Of a stretch of DNA of 64,000 bases, positions 54,376-63,231 are shown piece by piece. Under the pieces are notes generated by a model. It was not told where the DNA came from, did not search any database, and saw only the letters and a program-made list of their open reading frames with translations. This DNA comes from G963422445 sp963422445 (lineage in GTDB: Bacteria > Pseudomonadota > Alphaproteobacteria > Thalassobaculales > Thalassobaculaceae): NCBI GenBank assembly GCA_963422445.2, contig OY729512.2, positions 5,394,001 to 5,458,000 on the forward strand. Reading direction: 5' to 3'. Positions within the stretch are counted from its first letter, which is position 1. Each line of letters opens with the position of its first letter. The translations under genes and the position numbers were made by a program.

Positions 54376-55402
54376 ATGAAGATCTACAGGGATATCATCG
54401 GGACGACGCTTCGCGACGTGACGACTGTCGCACCGACCCTTGAAGCCCAAGGATATGACGGCCTCGTCACGACCGAACTTGGCCATGATCCGATCCTGCC
54501 GCTGAGCATGGCGGCGCCCTGTACCCGCCGGATCGGCATCGCAACCGGAATCGCGGTCGCGTTCCCGCGGAGTCCGATGATCGTCGCCAATCTTGCCTGG
54601 GATCTCTGGGATATATCGGATGGGCGTTTCGTGCTCGGCATCGGAACACAGATCCGCGCCCATAACGAAAAACGCTTCAGTGTGCCATTGTCACCGCCTG
54701 CCCCGCGCATTCGCGAATACATCATGGCGCTGCTGGCAGTATGGAGAGCGGCTCGCCTTCGAAGGCGAGTACTATACCTTTACCTTGATGACGCCGGAGT
54801 TCACGCCTGGAGCACCCGAGTTGCCGCTGCCACCGGTCACACTCGCAGCCGTCGGTCCGGTCATGGTCGGCGTGGCCGCCGAGGTTGCCGACGGGGTCCT
54901 GCTGCACGGGTTTTGTACCACGCGTTATCTCGACGAGACCATCATGCCGCGGATTGAACGCGGACTGACCGTGTCCGGTCTGTCGCGGGAAAATTTCGAG
55001 ATCTGCGGCGGCGGTTTCATCGCCACGGGCCCGGATAACGCCGCCGTCGACCGGGCAGTCGAGACCATGCGCTACCGGATCGGGTTCTACAGTTCGACAC
55101 CAGCCTATTGGCCGGTTCTCGAAACCCATGGCTATGGCGATCTCAGCCGCAAGCTGAACGCCATGACAAAGGCCGGAGCATGGGATCGGCTGGCCACCGA
55201 AATTCCCGATGACCTGCTGACGCTGTTCTGCGCGGTCGGCCGCCATGACGAAATCGTAGCGGCGATCAAGGCCCGGTTTGGCGGCGCATCGGGCGTGATC
55301 TCGACCGGCCTGAACGAGGACATCCCGCCGGATCTGATCCAGGATCTGCAGCGGATCAAAAGCCCGTTCACAGGTTTCGCGACCGGCAAGGATGCGGCAT
55401 GA
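54376..55402 (+). pseudogene. LLM-class flavin-dependent oxidoreductase, frameshifted
   Basis: From ATG 54,376 (MKIYRDIIGTTLRDV) the frame gives the first 120 residues of a luciferase-like monooxygenase (GRFVLGIGTQIRAHNEKRF). It then loses phase near 54,740, and the rest follows in another frame (GERLAFEGEYYTFTLMTPEF, ETHGYGDLSRKLNAM). Only a few bases appear to be missing, in a GC-rich stretch. It is either a young pseudogene or a sequencing error. It lies inside an otherwise intact operon, so an error should be considered. Confidence 0.8.
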
Positions 55403-55463
55403 TACCGGACACACAAGCATGCCGGAAACCGGGTGCGGACCGGGTGGACAGGAGACGCAGCGC

Positions 55464-56621
55464 ATGAAATTCAGCTTCACCGCCGAACAGGATGAGTTCC
55501 GGTCCGTGCTCCGCCGCTATTTCGAGGACCGGGCGCCGACCATCGAAGTCCGCCGGCTGATGGCGACCGAAATCGGATGGGACCGCGAACAATGGCGCCG
55601 GATGAACAACGAACTCGGTCTTGCCGCGATCGCGATACCCGAGGCCTGTGGCGGCCAAGGGTTCGGCGCCATCGAACAGTGCATCGTCATGGAAGAAATG
55701 GGGCGAGCCCTGTTATGCGCGCCGTATCTCTCTTCCACGGTTCTCGCCGCCACGGCGATTCAGCATGGCGGCCGGGACAACCAGAAACACGAGTTGCTGC
55801 CGGCGATCGCCAGCGGCAACATCGTCGCGACGCTCGCAATGTCCGAGGACAATGGCGATTGGACTCTGGACGGCACGGCGACAACCGCAACCGACACCGG
55901 TGCTGGGTTCGTCCTCGACGGCGCAAAGACCGTCGTGCCGGACGGTCATACGGCAGACCTGATCATCGTGTGCGCGCGCCGGCCGGGCACCAGCGGCAGC
56001 GACGGATTGTCACTGTTCATTGTCGACAGCGACGCTGACGGACTGGACCGCAAACCGCTTGCGACGATCGACGAGACCCGCAAACTGGCACGCCTGACCT
56101 TCTCTAAAACGCCCGCGGCAATGCTCGGCCATGCTGGCACGGCACCGGATGTTCTTCGCCACACGCAGAACCGGGCCTCGATTTGCCTGGCCAACGAGAT
56201 GGTGGGCGGCGCCGAACGTCTGCGCGAGGACGCGCTCGAATATACCCGCATGCGCATTCAGTTCGGACGATCGATCGCATCGTTCCAGGTGATCAAGCAC
56301 AAGGCTGCCGACATGCTGGCGGATGTCGAACTCGCGAAATCCGCTGCCTATTACGCTGCCGCGGCTATCGACGAACGCGGCTTCGATGACGCGGCGATGC
56401 CTGCGATCGCTTCGCTCGCCAAGGCGGCCGCGTCCGAAGCCTATATGCAGACCGCGGTCCACGCGATCCAGATGCACGGCGGCATCGGCTTCACTTGGGA
56501 CAACGACACCCATCTCTGGTTCAAGCGGGCCAAGAGTTCCGAGGTGTTTCTCGGTGATGCCAATTATCATCGCGAGCGCATGATGCAGCATCTGGACCAT
56601 TGGCAGGAGGGCGATCAATGA
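55464..56621 (+). CDS. Acyl-CoA dehydrogenase, smaller subunit type
   Basis: The 385-residue flavoprotein starts at ATG 55,464 (MKFSFTAEQDEFRSVL) after GGAGA. It shows the AIPEACGGQGFGA loop, YTRMRIQFGRSIASFQVIKH and the C-terminal IQMHGGIGFTWDNDTHLWFKR flavin-contact segment. It overlaps the next dehydrogenase by four bases. Such tandem pairs (FadE-type) often form heterotetramers acting on bulky or branched acyl-CoAs. Electrons would go to EtfAB. Confidence 0.93.
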   Translation: MKFSFTAEQDEFRSVLRRYFEDRAPTIEVRRLMATEIGWDREQWRRMNNELGLAAIAIPEACGGQGFGAIEQCIVMEEMGRALLCAPYLSSTVLAATAIQHGGRDNQKHELLPAIASGNIVATLAMSEDNGDWTLDGTATTATDTGAGFVLDGAKTVVPDGHTADLIIVCARRPGTSGSDGLSLFIVDSDADGLDRKPLATIDETRKLARLTFSKTPAAMLGHAGTAPDVLRHTQNRASICLANEMVGGAERLREDALEYTRMRIQFGRSIASFQVIKHKAADMLADVELAKSAAYYAAAAIDERGFDDAAMPAIASLAKAAASEAYMQTAVHAIQMHGGIGFTWDNDTHLWFKRAKSSEVFLGDANYHRERMMQHLDHWQEGDQ

Positions 56622-57874
56622 CCGAGCACGACGAAGCCGCGATCCGCACCAAAGTCCGGGCCTGGCTCGAAGCGAACTGGGATACCGGCTCAGGGCTCGT
56701 CGAGTGGCGAAACCGGCTCGCCGCCTCCGGCTGGGGCATGCCGACATGGCCGGCCGAATGGCATGGTCGCGGCTTGCCGGCCGGTCTCGCGCCGGTCGTC
56801 GAGGAGGAGTTCCAGAGAATTGGCGCCCTGCCGATCCCGAAATCCGGAATTCGCATGCTCGCCGCGGCGACAATCCTCAATCACGGTTCGGACATGCACA
56901 AATCGAAGTTCCTCCGCCGGATCATTACTGGCGAGGACATCTGGTGCCAGCTGTTCAGCGAACCCGGCAGCGGTTCGGACCTTGCCGGCACCACGACAAG
57001 GGCCGTCATGGTCGGCAACAAATGGGTCGTCAACGGTCAGAAGGTCTGGACCACCAGCGCCCACAAGGCGCATTGGGGCCTGTTGCTGGCGCGCACCGAC
57101 ATGGATGTGCCGAAACATCAGGGATTGTCGTACTTCATCATCGACATGCAGCAGCCGGGCGTGAAAGCGCAGCCGTTGAAACAGATGAACGGGTATGCGT
57201 CCTTCAACCAAGTGTTTCTGACCGACGCGGAAATCATGCCGGAGTTCCAGATCGCCGCCAATGGCGACGGCTGGTCCGTGGCTACGACGACCTTGATGCA
57301 TGAACGCCGGGCCGCCGATTCGTTGCGCGCCTGGGGTCAGGCTTCGGACCGGCAGGGTCGCATCTACGAGGAGGAACGGGTCGAGATCGAAACCACCATG
57401 GCGCCCTACAAGTGGTACCCGCAACGGGCCGGCCGGGTCGATTTGATCCTGCAGCGCGCCCGCGAAACCAGCGCCATCAAGGATCCGGTGATGCGTCAGG
57501 AAATCGCCCGGCTGTTGATCCTGCACAAATCGTCCGAATGGACGGCGCGTCGGGCCCGCGATGCGCAGGAACAGGGCAAACCGCAAGGACCGGAAGGTTC
57601 GCTCGGCAAACTCATGTCGAGCAATGTCGCGCGTGCCGCGGCACGGGTCCACACGCTGCTTTCCGGCAACGCTGCGATGCTGTCCGGTGCCGACGGCCCC
57701 ATGGATGGCACGATCGCGGAAATCCTCGTGTCCTTCCCGGCGTCCTCCATCGCTGGTGGCACCGATGAGATCCAGCGCAACATCATCGCCGAGCGCGTGC
57801 TGAAGATGCCCAAAGAACCCCGGTTCGACGCTGACAAGCCGTTCCGGGACGTCCCGAAAAACACGATAGCCTGA
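56618..57874 (+). CDS. Acyl-CoA dehydrogenase, larger subunit type
   Basis: The 418-residue partner starts at ATG 56,618 (MTEHDEAAIRTKVRAW). Family segments are WPAEWHGRGLPAGLAPV, QLFSEPGSGSDLAGTTTRA, WVVNGQKVWTTSAH and the terminal SSIAGGTDEIQRNIIAERVL. It ends the operon. The close coupling to the smaller dehydrogenase suggests a heteromeric enzyme. Confidence 0.94.
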   Translation: MTEHDEAAIRTKVRAWLEANWDTGSGLVEWRNRLAASGWGMPTWPAEWHGRGLPAGLAPVVEEEFQRIGALPIPKSGIRMLAAATILNHGSDMHKSKFLRRIITGEDIWCQLFSEPGSGSDLAGTTTRAVMVGNKWVVNGQKVWTTSAHKAHWGLLLARTDMDVPKHQGLSYFIIDMQQPGVKAQPLKQMNGYASFNQVFLTDAEIMPEFQIAANGDGWSVATTTLMHERRAADSLRAWGQASDRQGRIYEEERVEIETTMAPYKWYPQRAGRVDLILQRARETSAIKDPVMRQEIARLLILHKSSEWTARRARDAQEQGKPQGPEGSLGKLMSSNVARAAARVHTLLSGNAAMLSGADGPMDGTIAEILVSFPASSIAGGTDEIQRNIIAERVLKMPKEPRFDADKPFRDVPKNTIA

Positions 57875-57895
57875 GTCCGCCGATGTCGGCGGCGG

Positions 57896-58614
57896 TTACC
57901 GATAACGGTGATAACGGCGGTCTTTGCGGTATCCGAAGAACGGATAACGGGTCGGTGTCGCGAATCCGTTGCCCTCGCGTCGCAGCATTTCTTCGATCAT
58001 GAATTTTGTGACGTCGACCAGTTGCAGTTCGCGGGCATCGATCGCCGGGATGAAGGCAAGGTCCGCGAGTTCCCCGCTGCCACCGAGTTCACCCTGCAGG
58101 TCATCGGCCCAGGCACAAAAGAATCGGGCGTTGAACCGGTAGGCGCGTGAGGCCGGCGTGATTGCATGCCCGACATAGCCAAGCCGGGCAAGATCCGGCG
58201 CCAGACCCAACGCCCGGATCGCATCCCAGCTGTCACTGCCGGTTTCACCGGGATCACCGGCCGTGCCGAGCATCAGTCCGGTTTCCTCGAAGGTTTCGCG
58301 CACCGCGGCCATGGCGAACCCCCGCGCCCGGTCAGGGTGCTGGAAATCCGGTGCTTCAGATCGGCGGCAAGGTCGGTTGCCGGTTGCGGCAGCTGGTCGA
58401 TACGATCGACCTTGCCGCCGGCAAAAACATAGGCGTTGGAAAACACGGCATTGCGTCCGCGCCGTCCCATCAGGATCTCGACGCCGTTCGGGCCCTTGCG
58501 CAGAACCAGCATACTCGCCGAGTCCTTCGGTTTGACCGGATGCGGTGACTCACCGCTGCGAAACGGGACATCGCCCGGCCGGTGCCGGTCGCGGGAATTC
58601 TGAATCGTGGTCAC
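57896..58614 (-). pseudogene. NUDIX hydrolase, frameshifted
   Basis: From GTG 58,614 (behind GGAG) the minus-strand frame reads SASMLVLRKGPNGVEILMGR and VFSNAYVFAGGKVD. It loses phase near 58,320-58,335 and resumes MAAVRETFEETGLMLGTAG, the NUDIX box REXXEEXG. The C-terminal part ends TRYPFFGYRKDRRYHR. One base change would restore about 235 residues, so this is a recent lesion or a sequencing error. Confidence 0.8.
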
Positions 58615-58663
58615 GGGATCTCCTGCAACGGTGAGGCCTTCGAGTATAGGCGATAATTCCCTG

Positions 58664-58776
58664 AACCGCTTATGCACGTGGCTCCGGTGAAACGTACATG
58701 TAGCGTTTGGCGTGCCGGGAATAGTCGACACCGGGGGCAACATCGTGTGCCACCGGAGCCACGTGCATAAGCGATT
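58664..58776 (+). mobile_element. MITE-like element, family 1, copy 4 (113 bp)
   Basis: It has the same orientation and core as copy 1, with a few substitutions (right end GCGATT instead of GCGGTT). It is flanked by TCCCTG at 58,658-58,663 and 58,777-58,782. It lies in the intergenic region 50 bases upstream of the NUDIX start codon. Confidence 0.92.
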
Positions 58777-58782
58777 TCCCTG

Positions 58783-59164
58783 ATTTCATCCGATCAAATC
58801 CAACTGCATTGCGGTACTACAGCAAACGCGATACATTCCAGATTGATATTTTTGTGTGGCAACAAACGTCCAGCCAGATCATCATTGATCTCACGGCATT
58901 ACAATTGGCAACTATAGTACCAATCTCGGACGAGTTTACGAACTAGTCCAAGACCCATTATCGATTTTTTGAGATATCATCTTCCGTGATAAGATACGAC
59001 CTACGAAGAAACTCTCGTTGCCGAACACCGTCATCACCGCGCCGTTCCCCCGACTGTCGCAATTGGGAATAACACTTTTCTATTTGCTCAATGCCTATTA
59101 TCGGCACGCCTCTTCCTTTACCGAACCGACCGGTCCCGGCCGCCTGGGCTGCCAGCGGACACGG
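58783..59164. other. AT-rich non-coding stretch
   Basis: No gene is recognised. A minus-strand frame (59,218-58,958) is open but has no homology I know. It may hold decayed sequence upstream of livM. Confidence 0.4.
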
Positions 59165-59575
59165 CCTGATGGCCGCAGCTCCGGTGCTGTTGGCCACGGC
59201 CGGGCTGGTCTTCGTCATGATCCGGGTCTGGCCGCGACGCCTCGCGGCGTGGGTGTTGCGATCGTGATTGTTACGGGATTTTGAGCGCCCGATTCTCCTT
59301 CGACCCGGCGGTCGAAGCGATCAAAGCGGTTGAGCCCACCAAGACCGGCTATGTGGGCGGACCGGTCTACCGATCATCCTGTCATGGATTGTCGGCGGTC
59401 TGCCTGCGGCCGGTGTGACCTATGTGATCGGCCGCATCGCGCTTGGCCTGCGGTCGGATTGCTTCGTCATCGCGGTTCTCGGGATTTCCGAGATCGTGAT
59501 CGCGGTTCTCAAGAACAAGGACTGGCTCGCGTGCGGTGTCAAGAACGTGACCGGACCGGGACGCTCGGTCCCTTA
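59165..59575 (+). pseudogene. livM: livM-type branched-chain amino acid ABC permease, N-terminal part
   Basis: Pieces of a LivM permease occur in different frames: VLLATAGLVFVMIRVWPRRL, then after a break GLPIILSWIVGGLPAAGVTY, LGLRSDCFVIAVLGISEIVI and LKNKDWLACGVKNVTGPGRS. The usual L-R-S-D-Y-L-A-I-x-T-L-G-I-x-E-I motif is clear. The gene is cut by a decayed IS5-type element after RSVP. LivM belongs to the Liv uptake system; no other liv gene is in the window. Confidence 0.75.
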
Positions 59576-60449
59576 AGTGTCTAAATCATAATTATATCAA
59601 ATAGTTCCAGTGACTTGCATGCGTCCGAGGTGGCGCATGAGAACACGGCTTAGAGCCCGGCGAGGGAGCTGGCGATGGATCGCTCGAAGTCTCTGGAGAG
59701 GCGCCGGCAGCGGCGCAGCCATCCGAAGCTGCGTTCGACCACCCAGCACCGGGACATGACGACGACCCCCTTGGCGTCCCTGGGTTTTCCGATGACCGCC
59801 ACAGTGATCGGGCAATTCGCTTCCTTGAGCGTGCTTGCCAACTTGTTGCCGCCATAGGCGCCGTCGGCACACACGATCTGCACCGTGTTCTGACCGGCCT
59901 GCAACGCCAGCAACAAGGGACGCGCGCCATCCCGGTCCTGAATCTGCGCCGGATGGACCTGGACGGCATCGTCGTCGCATTCCTCGCTGCCCGCTTCGAC
60001 CGTCGGCACGCTCCGACTGTCGATGATGGCCGCGCTCGGGTCCGCACTACGCGCCGACCGGAGCCGCCCGAGCGTCGCAAAACGGGCGTAAACCTGCTCC
60101 AGGACCCCCCGACGGGACCACGCATAGAAATAGGTCTGAACCGTCGTAAACGCCGGGAAATCCTTCGGTCATGCCCGCCAACTGCACCCTGTCCAGAGCA
60201 TGCAAGCGATTGCGTTCACCACGTCGCGCAGATCCACCTGACGGGGACGATCAAGCCGGCACGACGATGGAAGAAGCGGGTCCAGCAAGGCCCATTCGGC
60301 ATCGGTCAAATCGCTTTCGTAACGCTCCGTCTTGCGGATATACTGCTTCCGGGTCGTCTCGTTCCAGGGCATGATGTGCCCCCCATGGCGTGAGTGTTCA
60401 CCCACGAAGATACACCATGCGAGACCGCCCAACTAGTTTTAGGTCAAGC
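59576..60449 (-). mobile_element. Decayed IS5-family element inside livM
   Basis: Minus-strand transposase pieces are ESDLTDAEWALLDPLLPSS and VDLRDVVNAIACMLWTGCSW (60,432-60,240), then after frame loss ADGAYGGNKLASTLKEANCP and WVVERSFGWLRRCRRLSRD (to 59,650). Compared with the remnant at 27.1 kb its C-terminal part has lost a few bases (SSLAGL then stop). One end reads GAGCTTGACCTAAAACTAG on the minus strand. The exact other end is uncertain, near 59,573. Confidence 0.75.
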
Positions 60450-60870
60450 TCTTAGAGATCAACCAGCAACAGGATGTCCGGTTCATCGAGCTGGTTGGCT
60501 AGCTGCACAGCGGTCTACTTGGCGGTCTCAGTGGCGATGCCCGTGCCGAAGCATCGCGGGACATGATGGTCCAGTCATCCAGCGTGTCCGTGAAACTTGG
60601 CTACGCCAGCCTGTTTCTGATCGCCCTTGCAAGAATTTTCTGGTTTTCGGAACGCGCGCTGCGCTCGCCCTGGGGATGGATGATGCGCGCCATCCGCGAC
60701 AACGAGATCGCCGCCAATGCCATAGGCAAGAATGCCACGCAGCGGCACCGTCAGATCTTCATCCTCGGTTCGGCCGTAGTAGGTGTCGCCGGAGCGATGC
60801 TGACCACCCTTGACGAGCAGTTCACCCCGGGCAGTTACGTGCCGTTGCGCTTCATCTTCCTGATCTGGGC
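60450..60870 (+). pseudogene. livM: livM permease, middle part
   Basis: After the IS the LivM sequence resumes with LEINQQQDVRFIELVG, a stop, then LGYASLFLIALARIFWFSER, SPWGWMMRAIRDNEIAANAI and QFTPGSYVPLRFIFLIW. The R-A-I-R-D-N-E-I-A-A segment is a LivM hallmark. It is interrupted at FLIW by the second family-2 inverted-repeat element. Confidence 0.8.
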
Positions 60871-61065
60871 ACGATGATCTCACGCTGTAAACAGTGAGTC
60901 CATGACAAGAGTTTGGCGATATGAATTCTTGCCAAAAAAGATAGAAAAGCCCGTTTTCTCCGGCGATTTACTCTCGTTTACGGACCAAATTGTGAAAATG
61001 ACTTCGCTGTACGTTGTCAAAGCACCGTTCGACCGGCGCTCAAAGTTAGCATGGGATCACCGTGT
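60871..61065 (+). mobile_element. MITE-like inverted-repeat element, family 2, copy 2 (~195 bp)
   Basis: This is the inverted counterpart of 32,989-33,184 (roughly 80-85 % identical by eye), with the same terminal repeats. The 9-bp duplication is GATCTGGGC at left and GATCCGGGC at right (one later change). Removing the element with one repeat restores the LivM sequence FLIWAMVIVGG. Confidence 0.88.
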
Positions 61066-61342
61066 GATCCGGGCAATGGTGATTGTCGGTGGTTCGGAAA
61101 CAATTAAGGATGTCGTATTGGGCGGATTCCTGATCTGGTTTGTCCAGATCGAAGCGGAACCCGCGGGATTGTGGCTGGCCGAATTTGTGACGGCGGGCCT
61201 TGCCGAAGGTAAGGGCCTGCGGCAACGCCTCCCTGCCAATGCGCCGCACATGTGATCCATTGTTATGGGGCTGATTCTGCTGCTGGTGATGCGTTTTGCT
61301 CCGAAAGATCTGATTCCGGAAAGACACGGCACATGGAATTGA
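61066..61342 (+). pseudogene. livM: livM permease, C-terminal part
   Basis: The frame continues AMVIVGGSETIKDVVLGGFL, WFVQIEAEPAGLWLAEFVT and, after another frame change, MGLILLLVMRFAPKDLIPER up to TGA 61,342. This is the normal LivM end. The gene has at least three frame changes plus two insertions and is dead. Confidence 0.8.
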
Positions 61343-62427
61343 TGCTCCATCTCATGTGAGCCGAACCATGGTCCGGGCCGTTGTTCCGTCACCCGGATTC
61401 GCAATCCGGCGGACCCGGCTGTCGTCGACGCCCGCTCGGAACATGCGCCTGGACTCGGGGCCCGAACGATGGGCCGGCGCCGGCTGCCTATACACGGCCT
61501 CCAGTTACGATAGCTGGCACAGAGCAACCGGAACCAGATGGCGGACGCTCCGGAATCCCGAGTTCGCCGACCGGTCGAGAGACTGCCGTTTCCGGCCGGC
61601 CGCCGGTCCACGGTCATTCAGGACGACCTGCAGAAGCCGTACCGACTCTCTACATGAAGATCGTCGGACCTTGGGCGCAAGCGGTCTGGATATCCGGCTG
61701 AACGTCAAGCCGCATCCGAATGAAGCCAAGGCGCATCCGCAGGCTTGTCGCCTGCAACCATGACCATACAGCCGGAGTTTGCAGCCCCGCCGCTGGCGCA
61801 GCGCGCCGCAACGGCGATTGATGCAACCGGTGGGGCGGGCGATCATCGTGCAGGCGCTCAATGTCAAGGCCGGAGCGTTCCACGAACGATTCGGTTTCCG
61901 ATTGTTCCGGTGCGATAAGCCGCTTATGCTGATCGTTCGGATATTAGCACTGACTTCCCTGCGTCAATCGCCAGTCCCGCCGCGGACTTCCAGAACCGCT
62001 GGATGATCCACGTCATGTTTCGACCCCACGCATGGCTGTTCAACCTTCTTTCGAATCCGGGTTCCGAACCAATTCCTGCATCTCGTAACACGCCCGAGTG
62101 TGAAGCAGGCGGCGCCACGACGTTGCGACACAATGGACGAAGACGGCGGTGTCCGCGTTCATCGGACACCTCGCCATGATCTGGCACGACATCCGGCATG
62201 ACCTGGCTGCATCGATAGCGCAATGCGAAGACGGCCGGTTGCGTGGCATCCGATTCAAAGCCTCCGGAAATCTGATCATACTGCAACAGACGACAATCGA
62301 TCCTCAACCCTGAGTCCGGAATCGCGGTCTCGTCGGATCATAGAGGCTTGCATCATGCAGACTGATCGAAGACGCTTCGCACCCGCTGGCCCCGGCTCTG
62401 TCCCGCCATACGTCCAAAGGTAACAAC
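61343..62427. pseudogene. Decayed stretch with a GNAT acetyltransferase tail
   Basis: Most of this kilobase has no recognisable gene. At 61,830-61,960 the plus strand reads VGRAIIVQALNVKAGAFHER and FGFRLFRCDKPLMLIV. These match the end of GNAT toxins and acetyltransferases (A-x-A-F-Y-E-R-F-G-F). The rest of the GNAT domain is not detectable. The uppP promoter should lie in the last 100 bases. Confidence 0.4.
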
Positions 62428-63225
62428 GTGTCCCTGTCGCAACTTGTCGCCCTCGCCGTCATCCAGGGTGTAATGGAATTCCTGCCCATCTCCTCATCTG
62501 GACATCTCGCGCTTGCGCCGCATGTTCTGGAATGGCCTGATCAGGGACTGGTCATTGACGTCGCTGTACATGTCGGGACCCTCGGCGCCGTCCTGATCTA
62601 CACTTGGCGCGACATCGGACGGATGATTCGCGGCATAATCCGGCCACCGGACAAACGGCTCGATCCCGGACGACGCCTAGCCTGGCAAATCGTCATCGCA
62701 TCAATACCGGTCATGATTGCGGGTTTCCTTGTCTCACGCTATCTCGGTGACAGCCTGCGAACAGTCGAGATTATTGCTTGGTCAACGATCGTATTCGGTG
62801 TGCTACTCGGCGTCATCGACCGGATCGCCCCCACATTGTATCGTCTGAAACATTTGACCTACGGTACCGCTCTGTTCATCGGCGTCGCTCAGATCCTAGC
62901 GTTGATTCCCGGAGCAAGCCGCTCCGGCGTCACCATGACCACCGCCCGGCTGGCCGGGTTCGAACGCCACGAGGCGGCACGGCTATCGCTGCTGCTGGCA
63001 ATCCCGGCAATTCTCGGCGCCGGCACGCTGACCGGTCTCGAACTCTACCTGGCCGAGTCCGCCACGCCGGGTATCGATGCGATAATCGCTGCCGGCCTTG
63101 CCTTGATTACCGCGCTGCTGTCCATATCCCTGATGATGGCCTGGCTGCGCCGTGCCGGTTTCCTGCCCTTTGTCATCTATCGCCTGCTTCTCGGGACCGT
63201 CCTGCTGATCTGGGTCTACAACTGA
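62428..63225 (+). CDS. uppP: Undecaprenyl-diphosphatase UppP (BacA)
   Basis: UppP recycles the lipid carrier of cell wall synthesis by removing a phosphate from undecaprenyl diphosphate. The 265-residue membrane protein starts at GTG 62,428 (frame SLSQLVALAVIQGVMEFLP) and has about eight helices. The two active motifs are EFLPISSSGH and PGASRSGVTMT. It is convergent with the NDUFA9-like gene, six bases apart; this pair is common in Rhodospirillales. Confidence 0.95.
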   Translation: MSLSQLVALAVIQGVMEFLPISSSGHLALAPHVLEWPDQGLVIDVAVHVGTLGAVLIYTWRDIGRMIRGIIRPPDKRLDPGRRLAWQIVIASIPVMIAGFLVSRYLGDSLRTVEIIAWSTIVFGVLLGVIDRIAPTLYRLKHLTYGTALFIGVAQILALIPGASRSGVTMTTARLAGFERHEAARLSLLLAIPAILGAGTLTGLELYLAESATPGIDAIIAAGLALITALLSISLMMAWLRRAGFLPFVIYRLLLGTVLLIWVYN

Positions 63226-63231
63226 ACGCGG

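Noticed and set aside
54376..55402. Programmed frameshift in the LLM flavin enzyme
   Set aside because: No slippery run or stimulatory structure is apparent, and a few residues seem to be missing at the junction; a deletion or sequencing error is simpler.
61912..61932. CCGCTTATGC near the GNAT relic as a fifth MITE copy
   Set aside because: The match stops after about 12 bases and no opposite end is found within 150 bases.
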